Shown one piece after another: positions 15,951-25,300 of a stretch of 38,740 nt of DNA. The position numbers and the translations under genes were made by a program. Source of the DNA: Planctomycetota bacterium. Its GTDB lineage: Bacteria; Planctomycetota; UBA1135; UBA2386. How positions within the stretch are numbered: position 1 is the first letter of the stretch; each line of letters begins with the position of its first letter. The notes under the pieces are model-generated. The model worked only from the letters and a program-made list of their open reading frames with translations. It was not told the origin of the DNA and ran no database searches. The stretch is taken from the NCBI GenBank assembly GCA_020848735.1, contig JADLHO010000011.1, positions 1-38,740 of the forward strand, in the 5' to 3' direction.

Positions 15951-16690
15951 ACCTGGTCTCCGCCTTGGTCGCCGCGCTGTCCCTGGCAGCGAGCGGCGCA
16001 TTGCATGCCTGGCTCTTCTGGCCGATGCCCGAGCGCACGGTTCCCACCGTGCCGGTGGTCGTCGAGGAGGAGCCCGATGCGACCCACGTGGCCGACGATC
16101 CGGCGGTCGTGGTGCAGGACCGCGCGGCAGAGGCGCCCGCCGACACCGCAGCGCCGGCGACGGCTGCCGGCCCCGGGGACGAGGGCACCCTCGCCGCCGA
16201 CGGCAAACTCCGCGAGACGCTGATCCTCGATTACCGCGTCGAGGACGAGACGGCCGTCCTCGATTACGCGGCCTCCCGCGACCTCGGTCTCGTGCTCCTC
16301 GATCCGATGAGCGGAAGGAGCTGGCCCCTCGCGGTCGATCGCGAGGGTCGGGTCGGCATCCCGGGCGGTCATCCCGCGAAGGCCGAGCGCTATCTCCTGC
16401 TGCCCGCGCACTCCGCCGCGCGCCGCCTGCGCTACGGCGCGTGGTGTGAGCGCGGCCGCGCCCTGCACCGCATTCCCGGCGAGCTCCGTCTCGAGCTCGC
16501 GTTGGCCATCCCCGACACCAGGCTCGACGACGAGGCGCGGGCCGCCGTCGGCCGCGCCTGTGCCGAACGCGGCGTGCAACCCGAGCACGTCGCCCGGGCG
16601 GTCCTCAAGCCCCGCCCGCTCGGCGACGCCGTCGAGCTCGAGCTCGTGGAATTGGTGCTCGACTCCGAACGCGTCTCCACCGTGAAGTAA
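15947..16690 (+). CDS. TonB-like transducer with a non-classical C-terminal domain
   Basis: The protein has 247 residues, with its start overlapping the ExbD-like stop (ATGA, 15947-15950). The single N-terminal helix contains Ser16-Gly-Ala-Leu-His20, the S-x3-H pair on which TonB depends in Escherichia coli, at the same numbers. Residues 26-80 are a Pro/Glu/Val/Ala-rich linker (TVPVVVEEEPDATHVADDP), as expected of a periplasm-spanning segment. The C-terminal part (85-247; LILDYRVEDETAVLDY, then RLRYGAWCERGRALH, then ELRLELALAIPDTRLDDEA) does not show the TonB C-terminal pattern and may bind a different partner. No TonB-dependent receptor gene is in the window. Its identity as an energy transducer rests on the helix motif and the gene order. 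Confidence 0.65.
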   Translation: MNLVSALVAALSLAASGALHAWLFWPMPERTVPTVPVVVEEEPDATHVADDPAVVVQDRAAEAPADTAAPATAAGPGDEGTLAADGKLRETLILDYRVEDETAVLDYAASRDLGLVLLDPMSGRSWPLAVDREGRVGIPGGHPAKAERYLLLPAHSAARRLRYGAWCERGRALHRIPGELRLELALAIPDTRLDDEARAAVGRACAERGVQPEHVARAVLKPRPLGDAVELELVELVLDSERVSTVK

Positions 16691-16720
16691 CGCCGCCCGC
16701 CCCCGCCGGATGACCAGTCC

Positions 16721-18109
16721 GTGTTCCGCACCCGCGCCCAGAACCCCAGCGTCGCGATCATCGAGGAAGGCCGAAGCGGCCGCGTGATCTACCAGGAGCC
16801 CGGCGGCTCGATCGCCGGCCATTGGGAGTTCGGCGGCGGTGACGTGACGGCGATCCTCTCGATGGGATCGGCTGCCGAGTGGCGCAGCCGGGCGGCCTGG
16901 GCCCTCGCGCGCCGCGGCGAGATCCTCCGCTTCATCGGCGAGGAGGTCTGCCGGCAGAGGTCGCCGAGCAGTCGGGCCGACATCGACGAGGACTCGGGCA
17001 CGATCTGCCTGCGGCCGTCCGGCGCGGAGAGGCCGGCGGCGCCCTCGACCGCACGGCCCGCGGGTCCCGCCGAGGCCGCGCGCGCCTTCGTCACCCGCCA
17101 TTCGCGACTGCGCTCGCGCTTCGCCATGTTCGTCGCCTTCGCCGCCGTCGCCCTCGCCGTCGTCCTCTGGCTCGCCAAGAGCATGCTCAGCATCCAGCCC
17201 GGCCCGGGCAATCCGATCGGCCTCTGCGTGCGGACCGACCGGCACGTCGCGACCTGGATCAGCTCGCTCGAGCCGTACATCCCGAGCCTTCATCGCGATC
17301 CGAGCAAGAACCGCTACACGCTCAGCGTCCTGCTCATCCCGCTCGACGGCGCGGAGCCGCAGCTCGTCCCGGTCCATCGCGGCCTCGAGCCGAACTCCTT
17401 CAGCCTCGCGCAGATCCTCGGCAGCGATGGGACCTCGCTCTGGGTCGACGGCCACGGTCTGCGCCGGATCGAGCTCGCCGATCTCAGCGTGCACGAAGCG
17501 ACGGGCCCCGAACCGAAGAACCTGCTCGGCGCCCGGCGTGCGTCCTTGCCGCCGCGACCCGAGCACTTCCTCGCGCGCGCCGCCTTCCTCGGGACCAGCG
17601 AGTGGCTCGGCCTCGTCTCCGCGAGCGAGGCGGAGAACTCCTATCGCGTCGGCGGATTGGTGCGGCGAGGCAACTCGCTGCTGCACGACAACGACGGCCG
17701 GCGCCTCCATCGGGCCCTGATCGAGCCCTTCGACCCCGCACCCTATCAGCGGATCGCGAGCATCGAGTCGCTGGCGGACACCGCGTACTACCGCGCGGGC
17801 CTGCTCCGACAGGATCCGGACGGCGAGCCCCTGGTGCTCCGCGACCCCGTGAGCCTGCTGCTCTTCTCGGAGTCGTCGCGCGCGACCGGCAGCACCGTGG
17901 TCCTCTCGCGCGTGGACCTGCAGGGCAAACCGCTCTGGCGGACCGATACCGGCATCGACCACTTCACCGTCGAGCAGCTCCTGCCGGGCGAGCGCTCGAG
18001 CATCGTCGTCGGCACTCGCCCCCGCCAGCCGGACCGCGTGCCGGAGCCCATCCTCGCGATCGTCGATTCGGCGACCGGCGCGCTCGTCGTGCACTCGCTC
18101 TGGCGCTGA
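16721..18109 (+). CDS. Membrane protein with large extracytoplasmic beta-rich domain
   Basis: The protein has 462 residues from a GTG at 16721; the ATG at 16710 is in another frame. Residues 1-120 are cytoplasmic and include a possible PH-like strand pattern (SVAIIEEGRSGRVIYQEPG). A single membrane helix lies at about 133-153 (FAMFVAFAAVALAVVLWLA). The outer part (160-462) has repeated strand pairs ending in D/G turns (SLWVDGHGLRRIELADLSV, SSIVVGTRPRQP, ILAIVDSATGALVVHSL) like a small beta-propeller. It recalls the PA2928-type proteins, but only weakly. It follows the TonB-like gene by 30 bases and may belong to the same transcript, or may be the first gene of a separate unit. Confidence 0.65.
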   Translation: MFRTRAQNPSVAIIEEGRSGRVIYQEPGGSIAGHWEFGGGDVTAILSMGSAAEWRSRAAWALARRGEILRFIGEEVCRQRSPSSRADIDEDSGTICLRPSGAERPAAPSTARPAGPAEAARAFVTRHSRLRSRFAMFVAFAAVALAVVLWLAKSMLSIQPGPGNPIGLCVRTDRHVATWISSLEPYIPSLHRDPSKNRYTLSVLLIPLDGAEPQLVPVHRGLEPNSFSLAQILGSDGTSLWVDGHGLRRIELADLSVHEATGPEPKNLLGARRASLPPRPEHFLARAAFLGTSEWLGLVSASEAENSYRVGGLVRRGNSLLHDNDGRRLHRALIEPFDPAPYQRIASIESLADTAYYRAGLLRQDPDGEPLVLRDPVSLLLFSESSRATGSTVVLSRVDLQGKPLWRTDTGIDHFTVEQLLPGERSSIVVGTRPRQPDRVPEPILAIVDSATGALVVHSLWR

Positions 18110-18127
18110 GGCGCAGCGTCCCGGAGC

Positions 18128-18751
18128 TCAGCGGCGAGGCGCGCTCCCGAAGATCGCCGGGCGGACGAGCGACGGGACCCCGCGGAGCTCCCTTCGCTCG
18201 AGCGCGTCGACGGCGAAGCCCGCGTCGACGAGCGCGGCGCGCGTCTCCCGCACGAGGCGACAGCCTCCCGCGCAACGGCGCCAGAGCGGATCGATGCGCC
18301 TCTGCCAGCGATGGAGGCGTGAATCCGGCGCCGCCGCCACGTGCTCGAGCAGGAGGAGACGACCGCCCGGCCGGAGCACGCGGTGCAGCTCGGCGAGGGC
18401 CAGGCGCGGATCGCCCACCGAGCACAGCACGAGCGCCGAGACCACGCAATCGAAGGAGGCGTCGCCGAAGGGCAGCGCTTCGGCCCGGGCGTCGACGATC
18501 TCGCCCGCGGTGAAGGCGTCCGCCGCCAGGCGACGGCCGAGCCGACGACGCATTGCGGGATCGGGCTCGGCGAGCACGAGGCGACGCACCTGCGCACGCC
18601 GGTAATGCGGGAGATCGAGGCCGGTCCCGGCGCCGATCTCGAGGACCTCGCCGCCGGCGTCCGCCAACAGCTCCGCCCGCCATGCACGCAGACAGGACCG
18701 CTCCGCGCGCGCGAGCATCAGGTCGTAGAACGCGGCGAGGATGCGGCCCAT
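18128..18751 (-). CDS. Class I SAM-dependent methyltransferase (METTL7-like group)
   Basis: The protein has 207 residues. Motif I is VLEIGAGTG (36-44), the acidic end of strand 2 is LAEPDPAMRRRL, motif II/III is ALPFGDASFDCVVSALVLCS, and post-motif III is HRVLRPGGRLLLLEHV. The Cys/Arg-rich segment RIDPLWRRCAGGCRLVRET after the barrel is typical of the METTL7-like or phosphatidylethanolamine-methyltransferase-like bacterial group, which often acts on small lipophilic or thiol substrates. The substrate is unknown here. It converges with the gene ending at 18109, leaving 18 bases between the two stops. Confidence 0.88.
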   Translation of the reverse strand: MGRILAAFYDLMLARAERSCLRAWRAELLADAGGEVLEIGAGTGLDLPHYRRAQVRRLVLAEPDPAMRRRLGRRLAADAFTAGEIVDARAEALPFGDASFDCVVSALVLCSVGDPRLALAELHRVLRPGGRLLLLEHVAAAPDSRLHRWQRRIDPLWRRCAGGCRLVRETRAALVDAGFAVDALERRELRGVPSLVRPAIFGSAPRR

Positions 18752-18827
18752 GGCGAGCTCGGCGCGAACTCGCGCGCGGCGAGCGCCTCTTTGCGCCCGC
18801 CGCCTTCACGGGTCAAGCCCGGCCTCG

Positions 18828-21218
18828 TCAGCGGACCTGCACGAGCAGGGTGTCGGTGAGCGAGATCAGGTTCCCGACGCACGGCTCCCCGCTCGCGACC
18901 TTCACGCCCTGGAAGGCGAGGATGCCGCCCAGCAGGCTCGGGTCGCAGGGGACGACCAGCGTCGTGTGCGGCGAGATCGAGTCGAAGGGATCGAGGCCCA
19001 GCGCACAGGTGCTGCAGATCGGGAGCGGCACGCCCCGCGCCAGGCCGACGAGCAGGGCCTGGCCCGAGGTCGCGATGCGGATCGTGAGGGCCAAAGCCGG
19101 GTCACCGCTGTGCACGATCGTCGCCGAGCCGCAGCCCGTCGGCAGCGTCGTGATGCCGCCGAAGGAGCGCATCCCGGCGTAGCGGACGAAGCGGATCGAA
19201 TTGTCGACTCCCGTGCCGCCGGCATCGTGCCAGCTCAGCGCATGGCGGTTGGACCGCTCGATCGGTCCGCCGCTGAAGGAACCGTGCGACTCGAACTCCG
19301 CGCACAGACCATGCTTCGTCTCCACCCGGTTGGCAAAGGCCGGCGCCGCACGCGCCTCGCTGATCCCGAGCGCCCAGGCGCCGCCCGTGCCGGGCGCCAG
19401 CGCGTGCAGGGTCGTGACGCGCACGTCGAGGTCGCCGCTGTCGGCGTAATCGTCGCCATAGGCGACCACGAACCGACAGCCATCGCTCGCCACGCGCGGT
19501 TGGAACTGGTCCCACTGCCGTGCCGTGGTGTCGCCCTCGAGCACCTGCAGGTCGTAGACCGGGCTCACCGGGCCCTGCCGCGTGCACAGCACCACGTCGA
19601 TGTCGTGCGTGTCGCCGCCGTCGGTCAGGAAGCCGTGCTCCCAGGCGATGAGCGCGAGCGCATTGCCCTGCGGATCCGGCACCGTGAGCGTCGAGACGCT
19701 GGGCCAGCCGAGGAGCACGTCACCGCTCCCGGCGAGGAAGGTGCCTCCGCGCAGGCCGTCCCAGCGCAGCGTGCTGGCGAAGATCTGCCCGACGCTCGTC
19801 GAGCGCCTCCACACCACGGTCCACCATTGGGCGAGGGCGTCGGGGATCGGCGCGCCGGCACCATTGCTGATCTGCGGCTCCGTCTCGAAGCTGCCGGAGT
19901 TGTCGAAGAGGATCGGTGTCGTCGTGCGGCGGACCGGCGTGAGGTCGTTGCTGAGCTGCACGCCGTGGATGTCGTGGTCGCTCGTCGAGAAGACGCGCTC
20001 CCAGACGACCGTGAAGTAGGTCGGCGGGGAGAGGTGCCCGTCACCGCCCACGTCCGGTCGGATCTTGTCGCCGCTCGCGTTGGTCTGATCCTCCACGGTG
20101 AACTGCGAACCGAGCTCCGCGACGGAGCGCGTGCGGCCCCGGATCACGAAGGGCGACACATTGCCGGTGCTGACCTGCGCGACGACGAGGTTGCGGCCGG
20201 AGAGCGCATTGTTCGCGATGCGCGGTGCCTGCCACGAATCGGTCGAGACGTCGATCGGCGTGATGCTCCCGGCGATCGGGACACCGTCGGCATCCAGGTC
20301 GTAGGCATAGACGTCGGTGTCCGTCGCGGAATAGACCAGCTCGAAGCAGACGGTGTAGCGTCGGTCGGCCTCGCTGAAGCACAGATCCGACTGTCCGAGG
20401 ACCGCCGTGTCGGAGTGCACGGTCGCGACGGCTCCGATCACCGGGTCGATCACCAGCGGGAGCTTCGCGTCCGCGACGAAGGCCTCCGGCACCGCGATCT
20501 CGATCACGCCATCGTGGAATCGTCGTTCGAGGGCGAGGCGTCGCCCGCCGGCGTCGAAGGCCAGTGCCGGGCCATAGTCCACGCCGCCGGCGGCGCCGAG
20601 GAAGCGCAGGGAATCCCCCGTCGACTCGGCAAGCAATGCCGTCTCCACCCCGACGCGCACGACGAGCGCGCCACGCGAAGGCAGGCGATCGAAGCGGAAG
20701 CTCTGCTCGACTCCGTCCGCGCGCGTCTCATAGCGCGCCACGAAGCTGCCATGGTCGAACTCGACCGCATTGCCGTCCCGTCGCGGTTCCGGGGACTCCT
20801 TCGCCGGCAGACGGCGTCCTCCGAGTTCGAGATCGCGGAGTCGTAGATGGACCGCGTGATCGCCGGCGACCGTCGAGCCGAGGAAGGGCACGAAGCTCGC
20901 CGTGCCGCGCGCGAACCCGATCTTGTACGTCGCCGTCGCGGCCCAGATGCTGTTCGGTTCGGGTGAGTCGAAGAGCACGCGATCGCCCTCGAGCAGGGCG
21001 GCAGGGCCCTCCTCCGGTCGCGACACCGGCTTGGCCGAACGCAGCGCACCGGCACGCGGCCGCGCCGTCGCGGGTGGCGGCACGAAGGGTTCGGTCGGGC
21101 CGAGCTTCAGATCGGGTTCGACCGACGGCGGCAGCGGCGCCGGCTTGCCCGTCGGCTGTTGGGGAACGAGTCCGGTGGCCAGAGCGCCACACAGGACGAG
21201 CAGGCGGATGTCGAGCAT
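18828..21218 (-). CDS. Large secreted protein with planctomycete-type Cys-rich C-terminal domain
   Basis: The protein has 796 residues with a signal peptide at the N-terminus (MLDIRLLVLCGALATGLV) and a Pro-rich spacer. The centre (about 75-650) is beta-rich with propeller-like repeats, each holding 'V.WER.F' or 'V.W.R..' strands (TYFTVVWERVFSTSDHDIHG, WWTVVWRRSTSVGQI, ALALIAWEHGFLTD, RFVVAYGDDYADSGDLDV). This looks like a repeated '(V/F)V.(W/Y)...' sensor-like beta-propeller. The last 105 residues, from TGCGSATIVHSGDPALALTI to LTDTLLVQVR with IC..C.LG and VPCDPSL, form a domain I associate with exported planctomycete proteins. It may guide export or anchoring, which is inference. No catalytic motif is recognised. 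Confidence 0.72.
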   Translation of the reverse strand: MLDIRLLVLCGALATGLVPQQPTGKPAPLPPSVEPDLKLGPTEPFVPPPATARPRAGALRSAKPVSRPEEGPAALLEGDRVLFDSPEPNSIWAATATYKIGFARGTASFVPFLGSTVAGDHAVHLRLRDLELGGRRLPAKESPEPRRDGNAVEFDHGSFVARYETRADGVEQSFRFDRLPSRGALVVRVGVETALLAESTGDSLRFLGAAGGVDYGPALAFDAGGRRLALERRFHDGVIEIAVPEAFVADAKLPLVIDPVIGAVATVHSDTAVLGQSDLCFSEADRRYTVCFELVYSATDTDVYAYDLDADGVPIAGSITPIDVSTDSWQAPRIANNALSGRNLVVAQVSTGNVSPFVIRGRTRSVAELGSQFTVEDQTNASGDKIRPDVGGDGHLSPPTYFTVVWERVFSTSDHDIHGVQLSNDLTPVRRTTTPILFDNSGSFETEPQISNGAGAPIPDALAQWWTVVWRRSTSVGQIFASTLRWDGLRGGTFLAGSGDVLLGWPSVSTLTVPDPQGNALALIAWEHGFLTDGGDTHDIDVVLCTRQGPVSPVYDLQVLEGDTTARQWDQFQPRVASDGCRFVVAYGDDYADSGDLDVRVTTLHALAPGTGGAWALGISEARAAPAFANRVETKHGLCAEFESHGSFSGGPIERSNRHALSWHDAGGTGVDNSIRFVRYAGMRSFGGITTLPTGCGSATIVHSGDPALALTIRIATSGQALLVGLARGVPLPICSTCALGLDPFDSISPHTTLVVPCDPSLLGGILAFQGVKVASGEPCVGNLISLTDTLLVQVR

Positions 21219-21319
21219 TGCAGGAAGCTCCGAACGGCCGGCTCTCGCCAGGCGGCGAGACCGGCAGGAACGGAACGCCTGCGCCGACGCAGCACTTTCG
21301 GGGAGCTCGCGTCGGCCAC

Positions 21320-22255
21320 TCAGCGCGGGCCGCGCGCCGCGGTCAGCACCAGGCGGAACCCGATGTCATCCCAGGACTCCTCGGGCTCGAACCAGTAGCA
21401 ATACGCCGCGCGACACCGCCGCGCGACCTCGCGGAACGAGCCCCCGCGCAGCACGCGGCCGAGTCCGCGCTCGAGTTCGAGCGGGTCGAGACCGCCGCGC
21501 AGTTCGTCGCGATAACGATCCCGGCACCACTCCCAGACGTTGCCGTGGACGTCGAAGACGCCGAGTGCATTCGCCTCCTTGCCGGCAACACGGTGCAGGC
21601 GGTCGCCGGAGTTCCCCGCGAACCACGCGACGCGCGCGAGGTCCACCTCGCGGTCGCCCGACCAGAAGCGCGTGCCCGTTCCCGCGCGCGCGAAGCACTC
21701 GCGCTGGGCCTCGCTCGGGAGAGCGAAGCGGTGATCGGGCCAGTCCCCGCCGAGCAGATCGGCCCAGACCCCGGGCTGCCGCCGCCGCGAGTGGTTCAGC
21801 CAATGCGCGAAGAGGCAGGCCAGGAACCAGTCCACGTGCGTCACGGGGAAGAGCGGGTCCTCGCCCCATCGCGCCGCATGCGCCGCATTGCCGGCGAACC
21901 AACGCCATTGCCCGAAGCTCACGGCGCTCGCCATGACGAGGAAGGGTGCGCCCAGGCGGACCGGAACGAGCGCCTCGTCCGCGGCGTGTCCCTCCTCCTC
22001 GCTCGGACTGCCCATCGCGAAGGCCAGGCCCGAAACCCCCTGCGCGGGGACCCGTCGCCAGAGCGCGTGCTCGGGTCGACCGGGAACCGCCGCGAAGTGC
22101 TGCAAGATCGCGTCGGGAGCGAGCTCCGGCAGACGCGCTTCGACGAGCTCGTCCAGCCAGACCTCGGCGTCCGCTCCGCCGGACTCCCCGCCCGGCGCCA
22201 TCGTCGCGAGGCACTCCGCGATCGCGCCCAGTTCGGAGAGCTCTGCGGCCGTCAT
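21320..22255 (-). CDS. SUMF1/FGE-sulfatase-domain protein, probably non-catalytic
   Basis: The protein has 311 residues from the ATG at 22255. The fold of the formylglycine-generating-enzyme family is clear: MGSPSEEEG, then PVTHVDWFLACLFAHWLN, FALPSEAQRECFARAG, VFDVHGNVWEWCRDRY, RVLRGGSF and DIGFRLV at the end. The two Cys in CRAAYC align with the R-x-A-x-R region found in all SUMF1 proteins, downstream of the real catalytic Cys pair of FGE. I therefore think it does not make formylglycine, although the spacing of four between the Cys is odd. No signal peptide is present. It is 50 bases after the giant lipoprotein gene and probably in its operon. Confidence 0.85.
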   Translation of the reverse strand: MTAAELSELGAIAECLATMAPGGESGGADAEVWLDELVEARLPELAPDAILQHFAAVPGRPEHALWRRVPAQGVSGLAFAMGSPSEEEGHAADEALVPVRLGAPFLVMASAVSFGQWRWFAGNAAHAARWGEDPLFPVTHVDWFLACLFAHWLNHSRRRQPGVWADLLGGDWPDHRFALPSEAQRECFARAGTGTRFWSGDREVDLARVAWFAGNSGDRLHRVAGKEANALGVFDVHGNVWEWCRDRYRDELRGGLDPLELERGLGRVLRGGSFREVARRCRAAYCYWFEPEESWDDIGFRLVLTAARGPR

Positions 22256-22305
22256 CGGCGGCGCATCATGCCGCGCGACGACGGCCGCGGAAGCGCGGCG
22301 CGCGC

Positions 22306-25300
22306 TCAGCGCGTCGCGAAATGGATCAGGTTCTCGAAGAAGGGACGGTTGCCGGTGCCCAGCGCGCCCGTCCACATGTTGATGTCCATGACGAGCACGA
22401 TGCGGGCGTTCGGCGACTGCGTGAGCTGGCCCTGCCTCCACGCCGCGATGCTCTCGCTCGTCACGCGCGCACCGAGCCCCGGGTCGAGGATCCTGCCGGG
22501 CACGGCGAAACCGACCTGTGCGACCTGGTTCGGCGTGCTGCCGATCTGCGGGTGGGTGCAGGCCTGCTGCTGCGCCCCGTTCTGCGTGGCCACGCTGACG
22601 AAGCCTCCGCCGAGCTCGATGAGCCAGTCCTGGATCGCGAAGTTGCGCGCCGCGAAGCCGGAGTTCTCGCCGTGCACGATCAGCGTGCGTCCCGGCGCGA
22701 GCCAGCTCGCGAACGTGCTGCGCTCGTGCGCGGGCAGACCGAAGACGTTGCTGAAGCGCAGGTCGCAGACCAGCGCATAGCCCGCATCGATCTCCACCGG
22801 CACCTCGTCGGCGAGGTCCGACTCGATCGCCAGGGCGCTGAGGCCGCTCTGGAAGTAGCTCGTCATCACCTGGGTGTTGCCGGGCTCGCTCGAGCGGCTC
22901 AGGCCCGTGACGATCAGCGCGCGCAGCAGATCGAGCCGCAGCGTGCCGGCATCGGTCGTGCCGGGCTGCAATGCGACTCCGCCGCTGCGGCCGACCTTCA
23001 CGACGCCGTTCGGATCGCGCGCCGAGGCGGTGACCACGATCGGCGGGACATCGGCCGGGAACCGCGACGCGAACGCGAAGCTGCCATCCGCCGCGCTCTG
23101 CGTCCCAAAGCGCGCGAGCGGCACGCGGGTGACGCTCACCGTTGCAGCCGGCGCCGCGCTGCCGTCGGCGAACTGCACGCGCCCGACGAGGACGGTGCTC
23201 GGACCGGCGACGAGCGGGTTCGAACCGGCCGCCAGCTCGAGCCCGTCGCCCAGGCCGTCGCCATCGCTGTCGGCGCGGAGCGGATCGAGACCGCGCTGCA
23301 GTTCGTCGCGATCGTCGAGCCCATCGCCGTCGCTGTCGCGCAGGCGCGGATTGGTGCGGTGCACGCCGACCTCGGCCCCGTCCTCGAGACCGTCGTCGTC
23401 GGTGTCGCGATCGAGCGGGTCGCTCGGCGGCGCGCCGTCGAGGCCGTGCAGCTCGTCGCCATCGCCACGCGCATCGCCATCGGTGTCGGGCACGCGCGGA
23501 TCCGTGCCGGCGCCCAGCAGCTCCTCGCCATCGACCAGGCGATCGTCGTCGCCGTCGGCGTCGAGCGGGTCGGTCACGATGCCGCGGATGCCACCGCGGA
23601 CCTCCGTGCCGTCGCCGAGCTGATCGCCGTCGGTGTCGAAGCGCAGCGGGTCGGTGCCCAGCGCGAGCTCCTCGCCCCGCGTGAGCCCGTCGCCGTCGCC
23701 GTCACCGTCGTCGTCGGCCGGATCGCGCGGATCGAGACCGAGCCGCAGCTCCGTGCCGTCGTCGACGCCACCGCCGTCGCTGTCCGCGAGCGCCGCGCGC
23801 AGACCACGGCGGTACTCCTCGCGGTTCACGACGCGATCGCCGTCGAGATCGAGCAGCGCATCGCGCGGATCGTCGGGGCGCAGGCCTTCGGCGAGCTCAT
23901 ACGCGTCGGGCATGCCGTCGAAGTCGCCGTCCTCGCCGAGCTGCAGACGCGGCTGCTCGAGTGCGGCAACGCCGGCGACGCGCAGCTCGACCGGCCCGCT
24001 GCGCGTGCCATCGGCCACGACGAAGCGGATCGCATCGGGCACGACCTCGAGCACCGGTTGCGGCACGCCACCGATGTGCAGCTCGACGCGTTCGCGCGCG
24101 GTGCCGAACCAGCGCCCGTCGATCCGCACGGTCATCCCCACGCAGGTCGACGCGGGTTCGAGACCGTGGATGCTCGGCGTGACGCCGAAGGCCACCGGCT
24201 CCGACGCCTCGCGCAGACCCTCGGCGACGCGCAGCTCGCCCGAGACCAGGCGCGCTGGCAACTCGATCTCCGCGACGGAGCGGTAATCGCCCTGCAGCGG
24301 CTGCGTGCTCACGATGCGCGGCACGAGCACGAGATCCCAAAGGAGCACGACCGGGTCGTGCAGCACGGGATCACCGTGATCGATCTCCAGCACGCGCGTG
24401 GTCGACGCGCCACCGACACCCGCCGGCACCGGGCCACGCTGGTTCACGCCGGGTCGCCGCAGGGACTCGCCGGGGAACTGGAGGTAGAGCCCGTTGCTCG
24501 CGACGCCGTCGACGATCACGCGGACGTAGCCGGAGGCCATGCGTTCGCTCTCGTTCGGCGTGCTCATCCACTGCCGGAAGTCGTAGCGGACCTCGTCGTC
24601 GCCCACCTGATTGGGGAGCAGGGTCACCGTGCGCGGTCCGCGCCGCGTCTCGAAGCGGAGCTGGGTGCTCTCGACCCCGCGCAACGCGTGGCCGCGGAAC
24701 ACGACGCTCGTCTCGTGGCCCGGCAGATCGGAGGCGTCGACTCGATCCATCCAGCGGAGGATCGGTCCGGAGTTGTCGAACGACGGACTCGGGACGGCGG
24801 TCGCCGCGACCCCCGCGAAGAAGGCGCGCACGCGCTGTGCCGTGCCTTCGTCGTCGGTGAGGTCGGTGTGGAAGAGCGAGCCGGGCAGCTCCTCGCGCAG
24901 CCCCGGCGTCTCCACGCCGGCACTCGCACTCGGCGCAGGCACGATGCCGTCGCCCGCGCGCGAGCGGCAGCCGCTCGCCCACTCGACGATCCCCGTGGCC
25001 TGACGATCCGCCCAACCCGAGGCCGCGCTGCGGAAGAGCCGATAGCGCACGCCGCCGATGAAGCCGAAGTCGAGCGGGAGCAGATGCGCCGACAGGTCTC
25101 CGGGCAGCGGGGGTGAGTCGCCACGCCGACCTTCCTCGCGCATCCGCACGAGCGTGCTCAGCTCGTGCCAGGCGCCGCTGCGCGCGTCGCTCGCGTCGAG
25201 GTCGGCGATCGTCTGTTCGGAGAGGAACTGCCCACCCGCATTGCGCAGCAGGGAGAGATCCGCCGCCGAACCGGGCACCGCCGGCTCCTGCGCGAGGTTG

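Noticed and set aside
21320..22255. Catalytic formylglycine-generating enzyme
   Set aside because: The two Cys lie in the R-x-A-x-R region common to all SUMF1 proteins and not at the catalytic positions, so I kept only the domain name.
23218..23940. DNA tandem repeat or CRISPR-like array
   Set aside because: Period and similarity exist only at the protein level (calcium-binding repeats); no conserved DNA repeats or spacers.
21946..25116. 1056-codon plus-strand frame opposite the giant lipoprotein
   Set aside because: Repetitive Val/Ala/Arg composition mirrors the Asp/Gly-rich calcium repeats on the other strand. No signal peptide, domain or ribosome binding site.
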